Shown here: piece by piece, positions 48,388 through 51,162 of the stretch
How positions within the stretch are numbered: the first letter of the stretch is position 1
Layout: the number at the start of each line of letters is the position of its first letter
DNA from: Candidatus Wolfebacteria bacterium RIFOXYD12_FULL_48_21
Lineage (GTDB): Bacteria; Patescibacteriota; Minisyncoccia; UBA6257; UBA9933
Direction of reading: 5' to 3'
DNA length: 51,162 nucleotides
Assembly: GCA_001793945.1 (NCBI GenBank)
Contig: MGIW01000006.1
Span: 134,179 to 185,340 of the forward strand
Notes under the pieces: model-generated
What the model saw: the letters and a program-made list of their open reading frames with translations, nothing else
The model's database searches: none
What the model was told of the DNA's origin: nothing
Made by a program: the position numbers and the translations under genes

Positions 48388-49548
48388 ATGGAACACACAC
48401 ATAAAGCGCAGGCCCATTTAAAAGAGCACGAAGCGGGGCATTATCGGATGCTGTTCAATAACATGCTTTCCGGGTCCGCCCATTGCGAAATGATTTATGA
48501 CGGAGTGGGTAATCCGATCGATTTTACCTATCTCGAGGTCAATCCGGCATTTGAAAAATTGACCGGACTAAATGATGTCGTCGGCAAGCGTGTTACAGAA
48601 GTCATTCCGGGTGTTCGGGAGGCTAACCCTGAATTGTTTGAAACATATGGACGCGTTGCTTCTACCGGAACGCCGGAAAAGATAGAGATTTATCTTGGTC
48701 CGCTGAAGATGTGGTTTACGGCTTCGATATATAGTCTTGAGAAAGGGTTTTTTACCGCGGTATTCGACAACATCACCGAGCAAAAGGTTCGGGAGGTGAA
48801 ACTGCGCGAGGCGATGAATGAGATACAAAATCTTATGCGGCATATTCCGGAAGTGCTGTATGTGCTGGATACTAAAAACAACATCATAAAATGGAATCGC
48901 AAGGCCGAGCTTGCCAGCGGATATTCGGCGGAAGAACTTTCCCATAAGCTGATCTTTGAGTTACTCCCGGAGCGTGATCGACCGTCGGTGGTTTCCGCGG
49001 TCAACGACGCATATTTGAAAGGCTACGCCGAGGTTCGTGCGCATCTTGTCAAAAAGGACGGCACTACCATTCCGTATCGTTGGTCGGCTGCTCCGCTGAA
49101 TGATGAAAAAGGCAATGACATCGGCGTCATCGGCATCGGGTGGGATTTGCGTGAGCAGGTGATTTTCGAAGAAAAAGCCCGTGCATATGAAGTGCAACAG
49201 CGTGTTTGCTTGGATAACATCCCCGACGCGGTGTGGATGAAAAACGCCGCAGGTGAATATCTTGCCGCCAATGCAGCATTTCTTGCGAATGCAGGAAAAC
49301 AGCGCGACGAAGTGCTTGGCAAGACCGATCGCGATATTTTTCCCAAGGAGTATGCCGATAAATATATGGCGGATGACAAGGATGTCATGGCTGGTCGTTT
49401 GCAAAAGCGGATGGAAGAGACCACTCAAGATCCAAATGGGAATGTTCTCCATCTCGAGACCATTAAAACTCCGGTCTACGATGAAACCGGAAAACTGATC
49501 GGCATTACCGGCATCGCCCGAGAGATCCCCAAGATTGTTTGCCCTTGA
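48388..49548 (+). CDS. Three-PAS-domain soluble protein without output domain
   Basis: 386 residues, no membrane segment. PAS-1 spans about 18-132 (FTYLEVNPAFEKLTGL, then FFTAVFDNITEQK), PAS-2 about 145-258 (DTKNNIIKWNRKAELASGYSAEEL, then GVIGIGWDLREQ), PAS-3 about 268-382 (DAVWMKNAAGEYLAANAAFL, then GITGIAREIPK). Each has the N-x-A/F and G-x-(D/T)-x-(D/T)E hallmarks. No kinase, cyclase, phosphodiesterase or DNA-binding domain follows; the protein ends at IPKIVCP. It must act through contact, for instance with the histidine kinase encoded at 23422. It could also be a truncated former kinase, but the terminator directly after the stop argues against a recent truncation. Confidence 0.8.
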   Translation: MEHTHKAQAHLKEHEAGHYRMLFNNMLSGSAHCEMIYDGVGNPIDFTYLEVNPAFEKLTGLNDVVGKRVTEVIPGVREANPELFETYGRVASTGTPEKIEIYLGPLKMWFTASIYSLEKGFFTAVFDNITEQKVREVKLREAMNEIQNLMRHIPEVLYVLDTKNNIIKWNRKAELASGYSAEELSHKLIFELLPERDRPSVVSAVNDAYLKGYAEVRAHLVKKDGTTIPYRWSAAPLNDEKGNDIGVIGIGWDLREQVIFEEKARAYEVQQRVCLDNIPDAVWMKNAAGEYLAANAAFLANAGKQRDEVLGKTDRDIFPKEYADKYMADDKDVMAGRLQKRMEETTQDPNGNVLHLETIKTPVYDETGKLIGITGIAREIPKIVCP

Positions 49549-49550
49549 TA

Positions 49551-49590
49551 AACACACAAACACCCCGCAGCGCGGGGTGTTTGTGTGTTT
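49551..49590 (+). terminator. Long terminator hairpin
   Basis: About 18 bp: AACACACAAACACCCCGC / GCGGGGTGTTTGTGTGTT with a 3-nt loop, between the PAS gene and the convergent tRNA-Arg. Confidence 0.85.
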
Positions 49591-49596
49591 GGTTTG

Positions 49597-49668
49597 TGCC
49601 CCCGATAGGAATCGGACCTATATTGGGAGATTAGAAGTCTCCTGTTCTATCCATTGAACTACAGGGGC
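49597..49668 (-). tRNA. tRNA-Arg (anticodon TCT)
   Basis: On the minus strand: acceptor GCCCCTG/CGGGGGC with discriminator A, D arm GTTCAATGGATAGAAC, anticodon stem GGAGA/TCTCC with loop CTTCTAA (anticodon TCT at 49635-49633), T stem ATAGG/CCTAT. The T loop is TCCGATT, with C at position 55 as in tRNA-Ala above. CCA is not encoded. Confidence 0.9.
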
Positions 49669-49792
49669 AGTTTACTTTATCGACTATTTCATTATAATAA
49701 GAAAGCGACAAACTGCAACAGTTGTCAAACATTGCATGGTGTGGTAGTAATGGTTACTGCGAGGCAGGTGGGTATAAATCGCCCGTAAAAAA

Positions 49793-49863
49793 CGGAGAGT
49801 AGTATAGTGGTAGTATGTATGCTTTGGGAGCATATGGTCCGGGTTCGATTCCCGGCTCTCCGA
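49793..49863 (+). tRNA. tRNA-Pro (anticodon TGG)
   Basis: Acceptor CGGAGAG/CTCTCCG with C1-G72 as in bacterial proline tRNAs, anticodon stem TATGC/GCATA with loop TTTGGGA (anticodon TGG, 49825-49827), and a normal T arm CCGGG-TTCGATT-CCCGG. CCA is not encoded. Confidence 0.9.
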
Positions 49864-49865
49864 CT

Positions 49866-49905
49866 AAAATAACAAATAACTAATAACCTATAACCAATAA
49901 CGGGG
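49866..49905. repeat. Degenerate AATAACY heptamer tract
   Basis: AATAAC AAATAAC TAATAAC CTATAAC CAATAAC GGGGG, between tRNA-Pro and tRNA-Phe; it resembles the TAACCGATAA tracts near 17150 and 19290. Confidence 0.5.
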
Positions 49906-49968
49906 GATTGGGATTGAAAAAAAAATCCAACCATGTATAATGATTGCACATCTTGAATAGGTGTATAG

Positions 49969-50275
49969 GCCGCGGTAGCTCAGCGGTAGAGCGTTGCCCT
50001 GAATCTTCGGGGCCTTCTACAGTAATGTAGATTGAATAACCGGGTGAATTCGGGGAAGGCTGTTGTGAAAGCAACGGATAATCCCGAGCCGAGCTCCATT
50101 GGGTTCGTCATATGACGAAGTGGTGGAGAAGGTGTAGAGACTAGCGAGTGAGTCCCAACAATAATCTTGCAATAGCGCCCGGCTCCGTATCTTGCCATTG
50201 GCAGGACGGAGATGAGATAGTCCAAACTAGCCTTGGAAGAGGCAAGCGTCGGGGGTTCAACTCCCTCCCGCGGCA
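49969..50275 (+). tRNA. tRNA-Phe (anticodon GAA) interrupted by a group I intron
   Basis: 5' exon 49969-50000 and 3' exon 50236-50275. Spliced: acceptor GCCGCGG/CCGCGGC with A73, D arm GCTCAGCGGTAGAGC, anticodon stem TTGCC/GGCAA, loop CT-GAA-GA (C32 U33, anticodon GAA, G37 A38), variable GCGTC, T arm GGGGG-TTCAACT-CCCTC. The stem, loop length of seven and T arm only form if the 235-nt intron is removed. A73 is followed by CCG, so CCA is not encoded. The intron begins directly after U33. A promoter is not obvious apart from TATAAT at 49936-49941. Confidence 0.88.
50001..50235 (+). ncRNA. Group I self-splicing intron in the tRNA-Phe anticodon loop
   Basis: 235 nt. P1 forms between the exon end GCCCT (49996-50000) and the guide GGGGC (50009-50013), giving the required U-G wobble at the 5' splice site. 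The last base before the 3' exon is G (50235). The catalytic core is recognisable: AATCCCGAGCCGAGC (about 50080-50094), AAGGTGTAGAGACTAG (about 50129-50144) and GAGATAGTCC (about 50214-50223), which match the P4, P7 and S elements of the tRNA introns of Anabaena and Azoarcus (IC3 type). AGACTA and TAGTCC form P7. There is no open reading frame, so no homing endonuclease. Confidence 0.88.
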
Positions 50276-50294
50276 CCGAAAGGGATTTGAATAA
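50258..50294. repeat. 37-bp direct repeat, copy 1 (tRNA-Phe 3' end)
   Basis: Runs from the T loop through the acceptor end into 19 nt of flanking sequence. The exact copy lies at 50474-50510. Key parts: CTCCCTCCCGCGGCACC and GAAAGGGATTTGAATAA. Confidence 0.9.
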
Positions 50295-50302
50295 AATAAA
50301 AG

Positions 50303-50329
50303 ACATACTTGTGAGGAGTATGTTTTTTA
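50303..50329 (+). terminator. Terminator of tRNA-Phe
   Basis: ACATAC-TTGTGAGGA-GTATGT followed by TTTTT. The 9-nt loop is identical to the terminator at 50517, while the stems differ. Confidence 0.75.
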
Positions 50330-50342
50330 TTTTTATCTGGTT

Positions 50343-50493
50343 GGTGCCGTGGAGCGGGCAAACTGCTTTGCCCGCGTGGGGAGTTTAAGACCGCAGCGAT
50401 ATGCGCCCAGCAGGGCGCATCGCGAGGGGCGGCCTGCGAGCTCGCTGAGCGACGGCGAAGCGAGACTTGTAGGCAACTCCCTCCCGCGGCACC
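50343..50493. ncRNA. Branched RNA-like structure ending in a copy of the tRNA-Phe 3' end
   Basis: Closing stem GGTGCCGTGG (50343-50352) with CCGCGGCACC (50484-50493). Hairpin A is GCGGGCAAA-CTGC-TTTGCCCGC (50354-50375). Second stem: GGGGAGTT (50378-50385) with AACTCCCT (50475-50482). Hairpin B is GCGATATGCGCCC-AGCA-GGGCGCATCGC (50396-50423). Hairpin C pairs GCCT (50432-50435) with AGGC (50471-50474) and CTCGCT (50441-50446) with AGCGAG (50459-50464). The 3' strand of the two outer stems is the duplicated tRNA end. No open reading frame. Whether it is transcribed separately or only read through from tRNA-Phe is unknown. Confidence 0.55.
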
Positions 50494-50510
50494 GAAAGGG
50501 ATTTGAATAA
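50474..50510. repeat. 37-bp direct repeat, copy 2
   Basis: Identical to 50258-50294 but not preceded by a tRNA body. Confidence 0.9.
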
Positions 50511-50516
50511 TTAAGG

Positions 50517-50545
50517 ATGACCCTTGTGAGGAGGGTCATTTTTAA
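50517..50545 (+). terminator. Terminator after the second repeat copy
   Basis: ATGACCC-TTGTGAGGA-GGGTCAT followed by TTTTT; same 9-nt loop as at 50303. Confidence 0.75.
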
Positions 50546-50571
50546 TTTATAAAACGGCTATTCTTGCTTAA

Positions 50572-50798
50572 CTAACGCACATTTTGGACAAATTCGAACG
50601 GCAATAATAAGCATGGCGAACTATGCGACAATATCGGGGATAATTTTTTCTGTCATCCCGATCCGCCAGCCGGCGTAGAGGGATCTGTAGTTGTTTGCGG
50701 CAGCAGATTCCTCGACTCCGCTCCGCTGCACTCGGAATGACAAACCTCTTTATACCCATTGAATGTCGGACTTCTTTTTTGTCCAAAATGCGCGTTAG
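50572..50798. mobile_element. MITE-like element with 21-bp terminal inverted repeats
   Basis: CTAACGCACATTTTGGACAAA (50572-50592) and TTTGTCCAAAATGCGCGTTAG (50778-50798) are inverted copies with one mismatch. There is no coding capacity inside. A REP-like palindrome (50653-50742) occupies the centre. I see no clear target-site duplication. Confidence 0.6.
50653..50742. repeat. REP-like palindromic element inside the MITE-like element
   Basis: GTCATCCCGATCCGCCAGCCGGCGTAGAGGGATCTG ... CAGATTCCTCGACTCCGCTCCGCTGCACTCGGAATGAC; same family as 41017 and 42601. Confidence 0.75.
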
Positions 50799-50809
50799 CG
50801 GAGTAATTC

Positions 50810-50838
50810 TTGACTTCCTCATAATTGTGGGGTTAAAT
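50810..50838 (+). promoter_or_regulatory. Promoter TTGACT-17-TTAAAT
   Basis: TTGACT 50810-50815, 17-nt spacer, TTAAAT 50833-50838; about 55 nt of leader before the gene at 50900. Confidence 0.5.
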
Positions 50839-50899
50839 AGGTGCAGTTCTGTTTACATGATTCAGTATCACGGAATCCGAAAGAAGGGAGGAGTCTTCG

Positions 50900-51162
50900 A
50901 TGCAGAGTTTATTGGATGGAGTGTGTAGAATATTGCGCGCGACTGCGCGGGGCAACCCCAGTCCCAAGCGGTTGAGAAGTGTTGAAATGCTTACCCGCCG
51001 TGCGATTGGACGGCGGTTGCGTAATGGCGCCGCGATCACGCCCATATCCATGTGGGCAAGCAGGACGGATGCGATACGCACGGTTATGACGGTCGAACGG
51101 CAAGGTAAAGCGTGCATTGCGACCAATGTCTCCATTACGGTATTTACCGGCGGCGCTTTGAG
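50900..51162 (+). CDS. Small basic hypothetical protein (partial, runs off the window)
   Basis: Not recognised. The ATG at 50900 follows AAGGGAGGAG with normal spacing. At least 87 codons are open to the right edge. The protein is strikingly basic (RGNPSPKRLRSVEMLTRRAIGRRLRNG at about residues 18-44), which suggests nucleic acid or membrane association, followed by a beta-rich part (MTVERQGKACIATNVSITVF). It has the long leader and strong Shine-Dalgarno class of expression signals seen at 1477, 3533 and 44881. The C-terminus is not visible. Confidence 0.5.
   Translation, partial: MQSLLDGVCRILRATARGNPSPKRLRSVEMLTRRAIGRRLRNGAAITPISMWASRTDAIRTVMTVERQGKACIATNVSITVFTGGAL

Noticed and set aside
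50001-50235. tRNA-Phe as a pseudogene with a random insertion
   Set aside because: The insertion has a matching P1 guide, P7 pairing, core signature and terminal G, and the exons form a perfect tRNA.
1-51162. Alternative genetic code (UGA as glycine, as in SR1/Gracilibacteria)
   Set aside because: UGA terminates many well-bounded genes (for example at murA, mreB and pilC) and no conserved glycine position is read as UGA.
1-51162. CRISPR array, prophage or restriction-modification system
   Set aside because: Repeats here are dispersed hairpins or degenerate octamers without unique spacers, and no cas, phage structural or methyltransferase genes are present.

Overview
The window looks like chromosomal sequence of a small-genome bacterium of the Candidate Phyla Radiation (Patescibacteria; Parcubacteria-like is my best guess). 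The evidence is circumstantial: compact genes using the standard genetic code (UGA only as stop), a Patescibacteria-style type IV pilus cluster, a sigma region 4/HARE-HTH fusion, a VirD4/HerA-like ATPase behind a membrane partner protein, a phosphohexomutase without its first domain, tRNAs without encoded CCA, and a self-splicing intron in a tRNA. No rRNA, CRISPR array, prophage or transposase is visible.

Layout. 1-7.9 kb: cell wall and shape (end of murA, mreB), a truncated phosphohexomutase with a DEDDy exonuclease, secD-secF, and a sigma-region-4/HARE-HTH regulator. 8-12.8 kb: a membrane protein paired with a VirD4/HerA-like ATPase, then efp. 13-18.2 kb: a 1359-residue secreted surface protein and a smaller secreted protein that share a C-terminal module. 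18.3-32.6 kb: a type IV pilus region (minor pilins, a PilM-PilN fusion, PilO, LytR_C protein, pilin, degenerate prepilin-peptidase-like protein, PilB, PilC, two more pilin-like proteins), interrupted by a sensory block (PAS membrane sensor, Cache-HAMP-PAS histidine kinase, CheY-like receiver). 32.8-43 kb: mnmA, a 41-residue membrane peptide plus CopB-type ATPase, murB, tyrS behind a structured leader, tRNA-Ala, two proteins sharing an N-terminal helical module, a glycerophosphodiesterase and bL21. 42.7-45.2 kb: ECF sigma factor, candidate membrane anti-sigma factor and a Met/Gly-rich exported protein, then a small membrane protein behind a palindromic promoter. 45.3-51 kb: recR and dnaB (minus strand), a helical membrane protein, a triple-PAS protein, tRNA-Arg, tRNA-Pro, and tRNA-Phe split by a 235-nt group I intron.

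Expression signals fall into two classes. Many genes have a TATACT-type -10 box only 6-12 nt before the ATG and no Shine-Dalgarno, which implies leaderless or nearly leaderless mRNAs. A few small hypothetical genes (1477, 3533, 44881, 50900) have a TTGAC(A/T) -35 box, a leader of about 40-120 nt and a strong GGAGG.

Intergenic space is full of structured repeats: REP-like hairpins beginning and ending in GTCAT/ATGAC, degenerate octamer arrays (AGCTCAAT type), a ~205-bp element present twice whose stems covary between copies, a 227-bp element with terminal inverted repeats, and a 151-nt branched structure that reuses a duplicated tRNA-Phe 3' end. The most novel material is RNA-level: the tRNA-Phe intron, the duplicated tRNA tail with its branched RNA, the covarying repeat and the tyrS leader.
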